The notes below the pieces were generated by a model. The model was not told the DNA's origin, made no database searches, and worked only from the letters and a program-made list of their open reading frames with translations. Made by a program: the position numbers and the translations under genes. Source: Oscheius onirici (lineage: Eukaryota; Nematoda; Chromadorea; Rhabditida; Rhabditidae). From it: a DNA stretch of 64,000 nucleotides. This document shows, piece by piece, positions 1 to 11,267 of this stretch (positions are counted from its first letter, which is position 1; each line of letters begins with the position of its first letter). Where the stretch lies: the NCBI GenBank assembly GCA_932521025.1, contig OW051468.1, forward strand, positions 7,688,064 through 7,752,063, written 5' to 3'.

Positions 1-2880
1 GCGACGTATGGAGCAGGCTGAGGCAGAACGCCGCCAAATCCTCGGGTCGTAGGTCTGGGACTATCCTGGGCCTCCTTGTTCTTCTTGGCCGTCTCTCGCC
101 TGTTCTCGTCCAAGAGGTCAATGGCTGTCTTCCTTGAAGGAGGGGCTCCAATCGGCGGCATCGCAGCAGGTCTCTTTCTTGGAGTACTGGAAGTAGAAGG
201 AGAAGGGCTCGAGGACGGAGAGCTGGGCTCAGGATCACGTCGTCGCATCAAGATCGGCGAACTTTCTGGACTGGGTGAGGCGTTCCTGTTTTGGGATGGA
301 GTCAAAGAGGGCTCCTCAGACTGGGGTACAGGGCTCGAAGACGGAGAGCTTGGCTCCAAATCTCGTCTTCTTTTCGGCGAAGTAGATGTGCCCGGGCTGG
401 ATGAGGCGTGCCTTTTTCTGGATGGAACAGGAGATGGCTCTTCAGATTGGAGAATGGGGCTGATGGACTTGGCATCGGACAGAGGCGGCAGTGGCGTCTC
501 CTCTCGAGACTGCTCCCAATCGTCGTCATCCTCTGGCAGCGGCGGCAAATCGTCCAATTCGAGATCGTACTGAAAAGAAACAATAGAATTTCCCTTTTTC
601 TTCCTGTTTATCTTCCACTTAAGTCTAGTTTTGAATGCTGGCTCTTGCCAACTCGATTACCTTGCTAACGACTAACTTTCTTGCAGTATTTACTTGAAAT
701 TTGACTCATTTCGTATCTTTGCTCAAACTTCCAGTCTCAAAACTTCCAATTGTTGTCATTGTCAACGTGAAATCGCGTCAGTTTCGTATTTGCTTCGTCT
801 ACATCGCCGCTTCTATTGGATTCTCCAGGTAAAACTTATTTAGTATTGTCCATATTCTTTGGGTAATTCAGTATTTTTCAGGCATCGGAACATCTGTGGG
901 ACGTCGGCAGAAGCTTTCTGGTACTGTTGCAGGTAAACTTTACTTTGAATTTGTTCCAAAACAGCCATATTCTGGTTTTTTTTGTAATGATTGGTTTGCA
1001 GATTTCTTGGACCATCTTCATCGAGGACGATTCAACTGGATACGTCAGTGTTTCCTACGCCAGGGACAACACCAGTAAGTTCGGTTTCAATTCATTCTAG
1101 CTTCTGCGCTTTACTACCAACTTTTGCAAGTTTCCTTGTGTAATTTGAGTTCATTTCGTTATATTTTGCTCTCCTACATTCAAATTTCAACCTAATCCTA
1201 TGCTAGCTTCCTTCGATTCTCGAGCTAGTACTGAAAATATTACGTGTGGAAAGAATAATGGCCCTCCTTCTAAAATTTTTGTTTTTAATCAAAATGCCAC
1301 CAAAACTTGGCTGAAAGGGGGCAGTACAAGGCCCAACTTCCCCACAAAAATTCAGCCAATTTGCATTTTCTATGGCGGAGCTAGGTCGATTTTCCAAAGT
1401 TTTTTTCACTTGGCCAAAAACACCATGTAAATTTTTATTCTTCCAATAGCATCGTACTGACTTGCTTTTACTCAAAAAGTGGTTTGCTCCTCGAAATGCG
1501 CGTCGGAAGTGGCGAAATTAGGGCGAAGAATGTCTCATGGAATGTTCCGGAAGCTTCTGGAATCCCAGTTTTTTTGCCTCTTTTCGGCACTTCCAAAACT
1601 GGGATTCCAGAAGCTTCTAGAACATTCCATGAGACATTCTTCTTCCACAGACCTAATTTCGCCACTGATATTGTACAGGGATATTGCCTCATATGTGATG
1701 CATCTAATAGGCCATAGGACATGTCGATACGTTATCCTCAAAAAAAAAAGTTATGAGTCCGACAGTGTCGCGAGGTCGGACCCCAAAAAGTGATAAAGTC
1801 GACCTTGCTCCGCCATAGAAAATGCAAATTGGCTGAAATTTTGTGGGGAAGTTGAGCCCTACACTGCCCCCTTTCAGCCAAGTTTTGGTGGCATTTTGAT
1901 TAAAAACAAAAATTTTAGAAGGGTGCCATTTATTCTTTCCACACGTAATACAATAGAATTTCCGTTTTTTAAGCTTCCTCCTCTTTATCTTTCATTTAAA
2001 CCTTGTTTCGAATGCTGACTACTACCAACACGAGTACCTTCCGACATTCCCTCGCCGATGACTCTTGATTGCTGTATTTCATAGAAAATTAACTCGTTTC
2101 GTTTCTTTACTCACTACTTCCAGTCTCGAAACTCCCAATTTCTGTCATTTTCTACGTAAAATAGCGTCAGTTGCGTATTTGATAAGTTTCTCACGTTTAC
2201 GGCATCTATGAAACTTATTGGTACACTACCTCGTATTTCTTTTTGGCTAATTCAATACTTTTCAGGTTTCTGGCTGTTTGAGCGAAGTCAGCAGTCGCCG
2301 AAGCCTTCTGGGACCTTTCCAGGTAAATTTTACGCTTAATTTGTTCCAAATCAGTCAAATCTTGTTTTGTAATGATTACTTTTCAGATCTCATGGGCCAT
2401 CTTCGTCAAGGACGCTTCAACTGGAGATGTCTTCGTCCCAACGAGTAAGTTCCGTTTCAATTCATTCGAGCTGCAGCGTTTTACTATCAACTTTTGCGAA
2501 TTTCCTTGCGTAATTTGGCTTCTTTTCGTTAGCTTTCGCTCTCTTACGTTCAAATTCAACCGCATATTGTCCGAGCCGTGTTTTTCAGCGGAACTTTTTG
2601 ACTTCATGCTACTCTAATGATCAGTTTTGCTACTTTCCCCCAAACCCAGAAAATTTAAACTTACGTGGTCGGGCTGTGCCGGGCTGCCTTCCTCTTGCTC
2701 AGCGGCAGTCGTCAGGCTCGCAGCTTCTGGTGTGGCTGGGCCGCGCTCCGTCGGCTCATCTTCTTCTGCCTGGACTGGACTGTCCTCCTCCGGTACCGGC
2801 TCAAGACCCATGCATTGCAGAACCGTCAGCACTCGTCGCAGCCTGGGCGGACTTCGGGCATTCTTGACCTCGTCGGGCAT
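1..2880 (-). CDS. Ser/Pro-rich acidic nuclear-type protein, partial at left edge
   Basis: Not recognised. One exon (about 2666-2880) starts at an ATG reading MPDEVKNARSPP and ends at a GTAAGT donor; the next (about 1-569) starts after TTTCAG and stays open to the window edge. They join in phase 0 as QPDH|YDLELDD. The product is acidic, then carries basic patches (PKRRRDLEP, LMRRRDPEP, TPRKRPAAMP) between SP/SSP runs, suggesting a nuclear, heavily phosphorylated tail. A unit containing QSEEPS is repeated in tandem. The intervening 2.1 kb intron holds a fold-back element and duplicated plus-strand exon-like blocks. Upstream of the ATG the same frame is open for about 30 codons beyond an in-frame TAA (about 2930), so the true start may lie further 5' or this TAA ends another gene. 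The C-terminus lies outside the window. Confidence 0.55.
80..500 (-). repeat. tandem repeat inside the coding exon
   Basis: Roughly 100-bp units recur inside the exon. In the minus frame each reads S-P-(I/V)-x-QSEEPS-x-x-PS, followed by a K/N-rich patch and then RRRD-x-EPSSPSSSP. The second and third units are closest to each other. The repeat lengthens the SP-rich, basic tail of the protein. Confidence 0.6.
640..2610 (+). other. duplicated plus-strand exon-like blocks (possible nested gene)
   Basis: About 600 bp at 575-1200 is repeated at 1955-2600 with roughly 25-30% divergence. In both copies the same intron borders are kept: TTTCAG, exon A (51 or 57 nt), GTAA, TTTGCAG or TTTCAG, exon B (73 or 58 nt), GTAAGT. 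The length differences (6 and 15 nt) keep the frame. Phase-0 reading gives ISWTIFIEDDSTG in copy 1 and ISWAIFVKDASTG in copy 2. In copy 1 an upstream exon (about 688-829) is open and ends in phase 0 (FYWILQ). In copy 2 exon B can join an exon near 2590 reading ELFDFMLL and a stop, but its own upstream exon carries a TAG. No family recognised. Confidence 0.35.
1238..1950. mobile_element. nested fold-back (inverted-repeat) element
   Basis: The ends TATTACGTGTGG and CCACACGTAATA are exact inverted repeats. The arms (about 1238-1390 and 1802-1950) stay complementary for roughly 150 bp. A second, inner palindrome (about 1512-1573 against 1597-1663, containing GAATGTCTCATGGAATGTTC) lies between the arms. 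No ORF of transposase type is present, so this is a non-autonomous element. It sits between the two duplicated exon-like blocks, inside the minus-strand gene's intron. No clear target-site duplication was seen. Confidence 0.7.
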
Positions 2881-3000
2881 TGACCAGGGCTGCTTGAAGT
2901 CTACCTGCTGGCGGAACGCGTCTTCGTTCCTTTATCCAGGAAGGCTGGGATATAGGGAGGGGTCAAAAAAGTGTTTGCGGTCAAAGGGCTGCCAAAACTC

Positions 3001-3677
3001 GTAGAAATCACTTAGAGGTCTGATTTTTTGGCACAATATAGCCCAGGCGTAGAGAAGTAGAGCGCAGAAAGCCGATGTTCGATATCTCATTCAGAAAAAA
3101 AGTTATGAGCAAAAGGCTCACTATTTATTGTTCGGACTGTAGAATAAAATTATTGGTCTACATCTCTACAGAAAAACCGAACGATTTCTCCCAGTCTTGA
3201 ACGATCTTGCTGCTCCCAGTCCAGATATCGCCGGTGACCTGCAGCAGCTATCTTCAGGCTCTTGCAAATAAAGAACAGAATTTTGTTTCCAACGAAAGTT
3301 ACAGAAACGGCTTTATTTTGTTTTATCGAATGGGATTTCTGAAGCCGAGACGAAGCGGCAAACTCGAGTCGATGAAGGAACATGCATCGGATATGAAGAT
3401 TCATCCAGATTTGTGGATACACTTCCTTGGCTAAAGTTAGATCCCTTGTCTTCACCTGTTATTTCGTTCTGTCAGAGCCTCAGCGCTAGATCCCTTTTAT
3501 TTTTTTTTGTCACTCTATTCCGGTCACTGTCCCAGTAAGAAACTTATCAGCTCATTAGATTTGGAGAAGAACGCGAGAATAATGGTATAATAAGGTAGTA
3601 TATTGAACTAATCAAACATACATCGAAGGAAGATTCGTATAGTAAAATAATTAGGAGGTTAAAATATGTTCACAAGC
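3001..3677. other. intergenic stretch between the left gene and SCAMP
   Basis: No supported gene. ORFs on both strands at 3150-3455 overlap each other and lack splice or start support. The block 2900-3025 is an open minus-strand frame (LSDFYEFWQPFDRKHFFDP) behind an AATCAG acceptor; it belongs either to the left gene or to the 3' end of another one. Confidence 0.4.
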
Positions 3678-4660
3678 CTACAGGAAAGGATTACTTGAAG
3701 GGGGCTGTGATGCTTGAGGGTTGGCATTAGCCTGTTGCATGGTCGTTGGTTGGCCGAAACGGGCGCTGTTCGCAGTCTGTTGAATAAGATTAGAGGCGGC
3801 AGCTTGAGTAGCAGCTGTAGCGGCTTTCTGAACGTTTTGATCCGACATAATTCCACTAGCAAATTCCTGGCGAGCTTTATCGATTGTAAAGTTTTCGTTT
3901 CCTCTGAAAAACGTGTTGCAGAAAGAACTGGTCAAATTATAAACCTGTACAGACGATGAACTAGGATAAGAGAATAAATCATGCCTCCTAATGCGAGAGA
4001 GAATATAACCGAGGTAATCATCATCAGAAATGCCACACATGGATGACCTAGAAAGATGTTTACAAAAGCAACATTGCGGGCTTACTGTCGAAAGTGTTTA
4101 GTGTACTAATCCATCCGGAAGATGATGCCGAGAACCCAATGGTCTGCATGGCAGTGTAGATAGAATGGAAGAAGAGGACAAAGAAGAATACCTAAAACGC
4201 ACTTCAATCCAATTTTAGACAAAAAATCTTACCATAAAGTTGAACGATGAGTCATTCCGAAATGCTTTGTACACAGGTCTGAACCAGAATAGGAACGAGC
4301 ATGGAGAGAACAGCCCCAATTGAATAACAGCTAGGAACATCTCGCCAAGGGGACCTAAAATATCAATAGATCTGGTAAAAACAAGTCTTACCACCAGCCC
4401 AGAACGTGAAGAAAAAAGTAGAAAAGCAATTGACAGTCAAAGCAAGTACATAAACTTGGAAAACATTATAAATGAGTCGGACAGTGGCCTGGAACGGGGG
4501 AGGTATCTCTACGTCGATATCCTGCAAGAAATTGGCATGAAAGATGTTTAAAAATTCTTACTTGATAGAAACAGGGCTCAATCGGAACGAATTTTGGCAA
4601 TGGAGGCCAGTTGTGAGGTCTGGGCTTTTGATCGCCCAGATTGGGAGGAATGGCCGTCAT
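3678..4660 (-). CDS. scm-1: secretory carrier-associated membrane protein (SCAMP)
   Basis: Tetraspanning protein of post-Golgi and endosomal carrier membranes. Six exons: 4562-4660, 4392-4521, 4233-4354, 4086-4191, 3945-4045, 3678-3903. The cytosolic N-terminus contains [20 protein letters not shown], matching the SCAMP segment before the first helix. Four hydrophobic segments follow: [45 protein letters not shown] and [20 protein letters not shown]. The tail ([20 protein letters not shown], then an NPF near the stop) is also SCAMP-like; NPF motifs bind EH domains. The fourth helix appears only if the 41-bp intron at 3904-3944 is removed, which fixes that join. Head-to-head with the 4684 gene, 23 bp apart; a TTGCAG acceptor lies 12 bp before the ATG. 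The family is clear; the symbol is by analogy with C. elegans. Confidence 0.9.
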
Positions 4661-4683
4661 TTATGTAGACCTGCAATTTTCAA

Positions 4684-5738
4684 ATGAGTAAGCAATGTAT
4701 CACAGCGAAAAAAAAACGATTGCGAGCAGAAAAGCTAGAGAAAAGAGGAAAACCGCCGGTGTGTATCAGAAATTCTAGAAAAAAAAGCCGCCAAATAAAT
4801 ACGCTTCGTCGATACGCACCAGATACTGTAACTTCCATAAGTTTCAGTTGGTGCGCACGCGGTAGAATACAGTATTCCGCGCTGTTGCCGAAAATGAAAA
4901 AAAAAAAGTTTTTTTTCTTCTGTTGTTTCCTGGTTCCTTTTGCCGTGTTTTTATCAATAGTTTTTCAGCAAATGAGTGAGTCGGACGAGGAGAAGCCGCT
5001 AAGAAACCCGCTGAGGAAATACCTGCCAAGAGCAGGGCCGATAGTCACAAGTACGTCTCCACTTTACTCTTTTTCAACAAGTGTTTAGAATGTCAAAATA
5101 ACTGGAAGCCACCAATCTACGAATTCAAAAAACGCTACCTCGACTATGAATATAACGCGTTCGATGTCTTCATACCTGAAATGGTATCGTCTTCAGCACC
5201 TTCTCTGTAACGCGATTTTTTTCCAGCGATTTCATCATCGCGAAGCAATGGAGAAACTCCAGGAGCTTCAAAAAATCCCCAACGATATCGACCGATTGTT
5301 TACCTGGGTAGCCGAATCCACAGAACGTACTCGCTGGAAGCGATTGGAACTTGATGATGTATGCAGTGATTCACAATGTTTTCTACTCTTTTTTTAGAAT
5401 GCACTAGCCCCAGAGCGTGAAGTCTTCAGTAGTGCGAAGACGATCCCACAGCCGATTCGCAGAGCCTATTCTCTAAATCAAATTAACGAATATACGTCTG
5501 AACTTCGTTCAGCATATACGTTTCGCAATTGCCTCCAGGTACAGTATTGCATCTTATCTGTAAATTGCTTGCTATTCCCGATTGGAAGAATCAAATCGCC
5601 TCCTAGCTGCGGGTACAGATACTTTTGCGAGGACGTAAACTGCTGCGGAGAATGCGACTATCCGCCGAAATTGAAAGTCAAAAAGCTTCTTCTCATTGCG
5701 CCATCACCTCTGCGCAAAGAAATCCCCTGGGAGTTTGA
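4684..5738 (+). CDS. unrecognised Arg/Lys-rich protein
   Basis: Six exons fit by phase: 4684-4758, 4969-5050, 5089-5183, 5227-5358, 5398-5537, 5607-5738. The N-terminus is basic (KKKRLRAEKLEKRGKPP), followed by an acidic patch (SESDEEKP), then KCQNNWKPPIYEFKKRYLDY, a helical stretch (REAMEKLQELQKIPNDIDRL) and a basic helix near the end (LRVQILLRGRKLLRRMRLSA). The last exon has another open frame richer in Cys (YFCEDVNCCGEC), but it needs a different acceptor phase, so I prefer the frame ending at 5738. The gene shares a 23-bp divergent start region with SCAMP, so promoter elements must overlap transcribed sequence or one mRNA is trans-spliced. Looks nuclear; no function assigned. Confidence 0.6.
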
Positions 5739-6066
5739 CTGGGACACAGATGTTTAAAAGTATGTTTTCTTTTTGTTTCTAATTGCGGTTATAAACTTTT
5801 TTTCGAACAGCTGGGAGACCAAGAGCCAGGTGGAAAGACGATATTACGACAAGTTGTGGCGAAAACTGGATGGGCGTTGCGGTCAGGTCTCCCGAACTCT
5901 TTAGAAGAAGTATGATGCGACATATCGGAATGATATGATTATCGTAATAAATGATGAAAGCTTTTTTTTTCAAATTTTGGACGTTGAAGAAAGAAGACGT
6001 TTATACACCAAAAGCCAATATGTACACAGTCAGATATCACAGTTGATAGTTGGAAGAGAGGAATGT

Positions 6067-7339
6067 CTAGACATCTTCGGCATTCAACAGGTCCTGAATT
6101 TCGGCTTCCCACTCCTGTTCCGACTTGCCAGTCTTATCGACGACTTCGTATTCGTTGATATCCGACAGCAGTTCACGTTCCCATTCTTCTTCTGAAACTG
6201 ATTTTAAAACGAAAATGAAAGGGAAACCAGAGAGAGGCGCCTTGGTTGGAGATTCGGTCTGTGTAGTCTCTGTCTTCTCGGAATCGCTCACATTCACATG
6301 AATCTCGCCCGGTTTCGTCTCAACAGCACTGGGTTCGGCTTGCTGCTCTGCTGCTGGTTCTTGTTCCGAAGAGGAGGGATTCCGAAGAGACTGACGGATA
6401 AGACTCACACGATAGAAGTAGTTGTTCCAGAATTTGACCTCAGTGACTCTGAAAAAAATTCTCTGGCTATCTAAGTTTTGTCTGATTGTGAGATAAAAAG
6501 AGAAAACTGACTGTTTGGGAACGAGCTGGAATCGGACACTCTGAAGATTCGGATCGGTCTGGAGAAGAAGAGCAGCCATAGCTTGCTGTTCCTCCGAAGA
6601 GAACTCCGTATCACCGGGCGAGTCTCTGAGAAAGTTGCGAGTGTCCAGTGACAGAGCCAGAATCTTCTTTTTGGCCAGCGACTCATCCGCGATGCCGATC
6701 CAGGGAGCCGTCACGTCCTTCAGCTTCGAGTCGTTCAGCTGTTTCTCGAAGGCAGCCTGTTCCGCGTTCAGGTCGCCGATTATTGTCTGAATTATCTTTG
6801 AGAAGGAAAAACGAAAAGATTTACATGTTTCTCAACGACACTCTTCATAGCCTCGAGTCCTTTTCCAGCCATCGCTGTGGATTCCTTTGCATAGCTGAGA
6901 AACTTGCTTCCGGCAAACTGTAGCTTCGAGCTGAGAGATGCCTCTTCTTCTGGTATTGGATCTTTCGGGACAACATCCGCCTCTCCCTTCTCTTCGTCAG
7001 TTTGAGGCTCCTCTTTCGGTTGCTGTAATCTTATGGTAAGACGACATTTTAAACGAGTATTCCGTAGATCAGATGTCAACTGTAAAACCTATTCCATGGC
7101 GTCAGAACTCATTCGGGATGGTTCTAAACTACTAAAAGTCATTGGAAATCTAAAAGTTTCATAGTTTTCTTATCTTTTTCACTGGTAAAGAACGATAATA
7201 ACCTAGTTTTCACGGAGTTTCAGGCCAATTCATGTAAAAAATAACTAAAAAAGCAAACCTGATTATCTTGGAAGGTAGCGTCGATGGAAGCCAACGTCTC
7301 TTGTGCTCTCTTCTTTAGGTCTGTTAGAAGCCAAGCCAT
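6067..7339 (-). CDS. SYAP1-like BSD-domain protein
   Basis: Homologue of synapse-associated protein 1, an adaptor linked in animals to Akt activation and membrane traffic. The exons give [16 protein letters not shown], an acidic linker, [18 protein letters not shown], then the signature [25 protein letters not shown]. The BSD domain follows ([38 protein letters not shown]), with the FW pair that defines it. The C-terminus has two W-E-x-E/D motifs ([19 protein letters not shown] and [11 protein letters not shown]), as in SYAP1. The ATG follows an AACTCAG acceptor, consistent with trans-splicing. Third of three collinear minus genes; its ATG is 560 bp downstream of the OCRL-type stop. The BSD exon ends at about 6514 and the next begins at about 6450. 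Confidence 0.88.
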
Positions 7340-7898
7340 CTGAGTTGCATAGTTTACAACGGAAAAAAAATCAATGAAATACGTGAACTTTGGAGAAGCG
7401 AAAGCGGGAAGACTAAGTGTTGGAGAACACGAAAAAAACTTTGACAAGCTCTGACAAGTTATTTTTAAAAGCTCCCCCGCTCGCCACGTATTTTCGACCC
7501 GGCAAACAGATCGATCGGAAAATCAGCAGGCCTCCAAAGAAGAAAATCAGCTGTGAGATATTTTAAAAAGTTGTGCCAACTTTTGTCAATTTGACAGGCC
7601 GAACACAGTTAGATCTTCATTAAAACCGGTGCCTACAGATCACAGAAAAAAAAACAAAGAAGAAATTCGAATCGGAAGTGAGAAGAAATGCAACTTGGGA
7701 CTAGGACTGGACGAAATAGAGAGAGGCACTTGGGAACGGGAGAGGGAGAAAATAAATAAGAAATGAGATCGGACTCTAAACATGGCTATTGGGAAGGGAC
7801 GCGACAAAGATTGGAAAACGGAAATTTTTCCAATTCTTGTCATCCGGTCGTGAGCAGTGAAGCAATAGATTCTAGCGAAAAATTGCAAGTTTTTGCAT
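7340..7898. other. spacer between OCRL-type stop and SYAP1 start
   Basis: No coding evidence. It should hold the 3' UTR of the OCRL-type gene and the trans-splice region of the SYAP1-like gene. A-rich runs near 7640-7680 and 7750 are the only notable composition. Confidence 0.4.
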
Positions 7899-10842
7899 CT
7901 AGGGAACCATCCGAGGCGTAGAGTAAGCATGACAGATGCTGACATCTTTGCTGTAAGCACAAAGACTTCTCAAAGCGATGGCACGAGGATCGGTACTGAT
8001 GAGAGACGAGTACTGTGATTGGAGAGGACGATCGCGAAAGAGGACGTCTGCCCACGAGCTGAGGAGGTCTGAAACGGGATTTGGAGATACGATCTCTGTC
8101 GCAGGTTACACTCACCGTCAGCAAGATGTTTAGCTCTGATCAGTCCAGTCAAATAGACTATGAGATACTCCAAGGTGGCTGCATTGACGGGAGGAAGAGT
8201 ACTTACCAGAGCCCAGAGTCTGGAAATGGTTGGAATCATCACAAAACCGTAAACTACCTTCCGGGTTCGTTTGTCTGCTTAAAGTCAATCTGTCTGGTGT
8301 ATGGAATAACAGGAAGACTTAGAGAATCAAGCAGACGAATCAGAGTGTTGTACAGGACAAAAGTCGGTACTTTAAGTTGAGCAAGATTTTTCGGATGATC
8401 CGATTCGAGAGCATTCCGGACAGCGAAAAAGTCATTGCTGGTTACTGTACTGTTGTCCAGATGGAGACTTTCAGTTCCCCGAGCATGAAGGGCAGAGACT
8501 AGACGAAATATTTCTCTGGGTATCAGTGGAGGAGAGTCATCAGACTCTGCAGTATCTCCCTTAACGAAATTTTCGAAAAGAAATAGTCTGACTCACAAAG
8601 TCGATGAGATTGACACCAGCTTGCTTCTTATTTTTGAGTAGCTGGTCGAGAGAAGGACCAAAGACTGTCGAGTTGTACTTGGCAGTGACTGGGATGAAGT
8701 GATCCCGTCCATTTTCTAGATTCATCACCAAAATATCTTGCAAGTTGGTTTCTTCCAGTGTTCTGGCAATGTTCTCGTCGATGGAGACAGTCAACGAGAT
8801 CTGGGTCAGTTGTCCCACAGGAATCACATAGTGCGGAGGAGTGACTTGGAGCCATCTGGCTGAAGCAGAGCCTTGAGGACGGACCATGAACTTGAATCGG
8901 ACCTGGAAAGATAGTACTGTAAGGGATACTGTAAGAGCTTACTGTAGACTTTCCGACGTTCCTGATCGTGATTGTCCGCGAGACTGGCTGTAGGAATCGG
9001 ACTTCTCCCATATCGAGTTCATTCTCACTCAAGGAGATCTGCGGCAGCAGCTCGTTGGCCTGTCTGTCCGCTTCACGAATCGCCTCTTCATGCAGTGCAT
9101 CGGCTTTTCCCTACAAGAGATCAAATATGTGCGAGTCGGGGCGCCATTCTGACAGCTTGACGAGTTGGTGCGCAGCCAACTTCAAGAACAAATTCACATT
9201 TCCTACCTGATCGATTGTCTTGACCGGGAAAGAGAAGACGGATCTGACTGGCTTGTGATCGCTGATTGTCACGGATTGGACGCTCAAATAATCGTTCTCA
9301 TTTTTTTTATAAAGAGACAAACCTGGTGTAAGTATGCTGCCTAATAGCCAAGTCGTCCTCCCGACACCACCAGAGAATTCTGTCACACCAGGCCGGAACG
9401 CGGGCCTTTTCGCTCGAATCCCACGTCTCGACCTTTCCCGGATCGTACTTGTAAGTCGGCTTGAAATCCAACATTTTGGCTTCTTTGAACCCGACAAAGA
9501 CGTGTGCATGTTTCTGTTGTTCTCTCAGCTGAAATCTGGATTAGAAAGAGTAAGGGACTGAACCGAACCTGATCAAACTGAAGCAATGACCGGAACTCTT
9601 TACTGCTCGCAATTTCTCTGACCTGATCAGCAGTCATACTCAGTCCGTCCGTGTTGATTCGATAGTTTAGATCGCCGAACCAGAAGACGACGTCGTGGTC
9701 GAGAATCGTCAAATTGTTTGTGAATTGCAGCTGCGAAATGTCTCTGAAGGAAGCATTTGAATCTAAAAATGGTATGTCCTACCTGTAGTCCTGATTCCTT
9801 CTCTCCAGCTCTCCATTCCCGGAAGCCAAATGACAGTTTACAAAGCAGATCAGAGTGTCGTTCAGTTTCAAAGAGATGGCAGTTCCTCCCTGCAAATGTT
9901 GTTAACTAGTCTTAGAGTCAGTGTCTTTAAAAGTCTACTTAATCAGTCTGACTGTTTGACTGACTGTCTCGAATCATTTTGTTGACAAATACGGATCCGA
10001 ATCTTTTACTAACTCCTAAACAGCGTGGGTGAAAGAGTGAAGGATTGCTGACTAAAAAAGCGAGAGGATTCGAAGCAAAAATATCAGAATGTTAGACTGT
10101 CACATTCTTGTTTTTTTTTTTACAAAAGCTCAGGGGCCAATGAAGACAAGACAATTTGGAGTGGTAGAGGAAAATCGGAGATAACCCCCAAGAAAAAAAA
10201 TTCTGCTGACGAAAGCCGATTGTTGATTATGGGATTCTGTTCGAACCTTGTAAGACTCACCTTATTGCCCAACTTGCTTCCGAGCACAGATATTCCAGTC
10301 GCGATAAAATGAGCATTGACCTCATGGTGTTTAATCGTAGTCTGTCTATTTTTAAACAGAACAATGAAAATTCCTACTAGACGGACCGTCGTCACCTGAA
10401 ATCAGTCTGCCATCAGAACAAATTATATCATACCATTTTTAGTTGACTAGACCCTCCCGGCAAAGACTTGTGTATCGTCTTCAGCCACTCGTCCATCTTT
10501 CGCGTATTGTCTATAATATAAGTTCCTACAGAGAGATCCATTTCTTGGAGACTGGAATCACATTTTGATGTCAAAAAAGATGATATGATACCCGACGACA
10601 TAGTAATCGGCTGTCGAATCCTCGGCAAACCAGTCGGGAATCATTTCGGGGGGACTTCTCCCATTGACGTTGAAGGTGGAAATGCAGAGTCTTACATCTT
10701 TGTATGCACAATATCTGAATTAACTTTGGTTTAAGACGCTAAACAAGTCAAACTTTTTCTGCCATCCTCGCATGACCTCGTCTACCAAAGGATCTCTACC
10801 TGGGACGTAGCCAGCTTTCCGGCAACCTGTGTAAAAGGTCAT
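7899..10842 (-). CDS. ocrl-1: OCRL/INPP5B-type inositol polyphosphate 5-phosphatase
   Basis: Hydrolyses the 5-phosphate of PI(4,5)P2 on endosomes and Golgi. After an N-terminal exon (MTFYTGCRKAGYVPGRDP) come the catalytic motifs in order: STFNVNGRSPPE, VVGLQEMDLS, HEVNAHFIATGISVLGSKLG, CFVNCHLASG, FWFGDLNYRINTDGLS, PAWCDRILWWC and ISDHKPVRSVF. An ASH domain follows (SLSENELDMGEVRFLQPVSR, YVIPVGQLTQISLTV), then a RhoGAP-like region (IPREIFRLVSALHARG, TLEYLIVYLTGLIRAKHL) ending MVP. This order defines OCRL/INPP5B. No PH domain is seen upstream; the ATG directly follows TTTTTTCAG, so either the protein starts here on a trans-spliced mRNA or an upstream exon was missed. Middle of the three-gene minus cluster. 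The intron at about 9892-10261 is the largest. Confidence 0.9.
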
Positions 10843-11267
10843 CTGAAAAAAAGTTCAATAGAACATGTACATTTATAGTTAGATGTTTTGGAAAATTGTA
10901 AAGGAGAATTACATCTTTTCAAAGCATTACGAAGAGCTATAGTTTTGCCTAGAAAACACAGTATGTGTAGCGACTTTTTACACCCTCTTTTCAGGCGGAA
11001 GATCTAACTTTCTAGCTTTTCGATGTTCTACAAAGTTGTAGTTTTTGATCTCATTGACAACTTTTCAGAACATCCCAAAACGAAAAATTGAAATCTTGTG
11101 CCTGAATATACAAGTCGAAAGTCGTGTGTATAAGGACAAGGACTGTAAGTAAGCTGCTGAGATAACAACTTGTCTACAGAAAACGACATTGGAAAATGAG
11201 AGATTCTTTATTGAGATTAAGTGGAAAAGACAAGAGTAATGTACAGTGGATTGACTGGAAGGGGTTT
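10843..11267. other. spacer between hnRNP F/H-like stop and OCRL-type start
   Basis: No gene seen. It holds one copy of the dispersed hairpin repeat (11022-11069) and the presumed 3' UTR of the upstream gene. Its 425 bp length and same-strand flanks fit an operon-type junction. Confidence 0.4.

Noticed and set aside
3678-4040. Continuous 120-codon frame across the SCAMP 3' half
   Set aside because: It lacks the fourth membrane helix; removing the intron at 3904-3944 restores the helix and the family pattern.
5607-5757. Cys-rich alternative frame (YFCEDVNCCGECDYPP) at the end of the 4684 gene
   Set aside because: Requires a phase that the preceding exon does not supply; kept as a note only.
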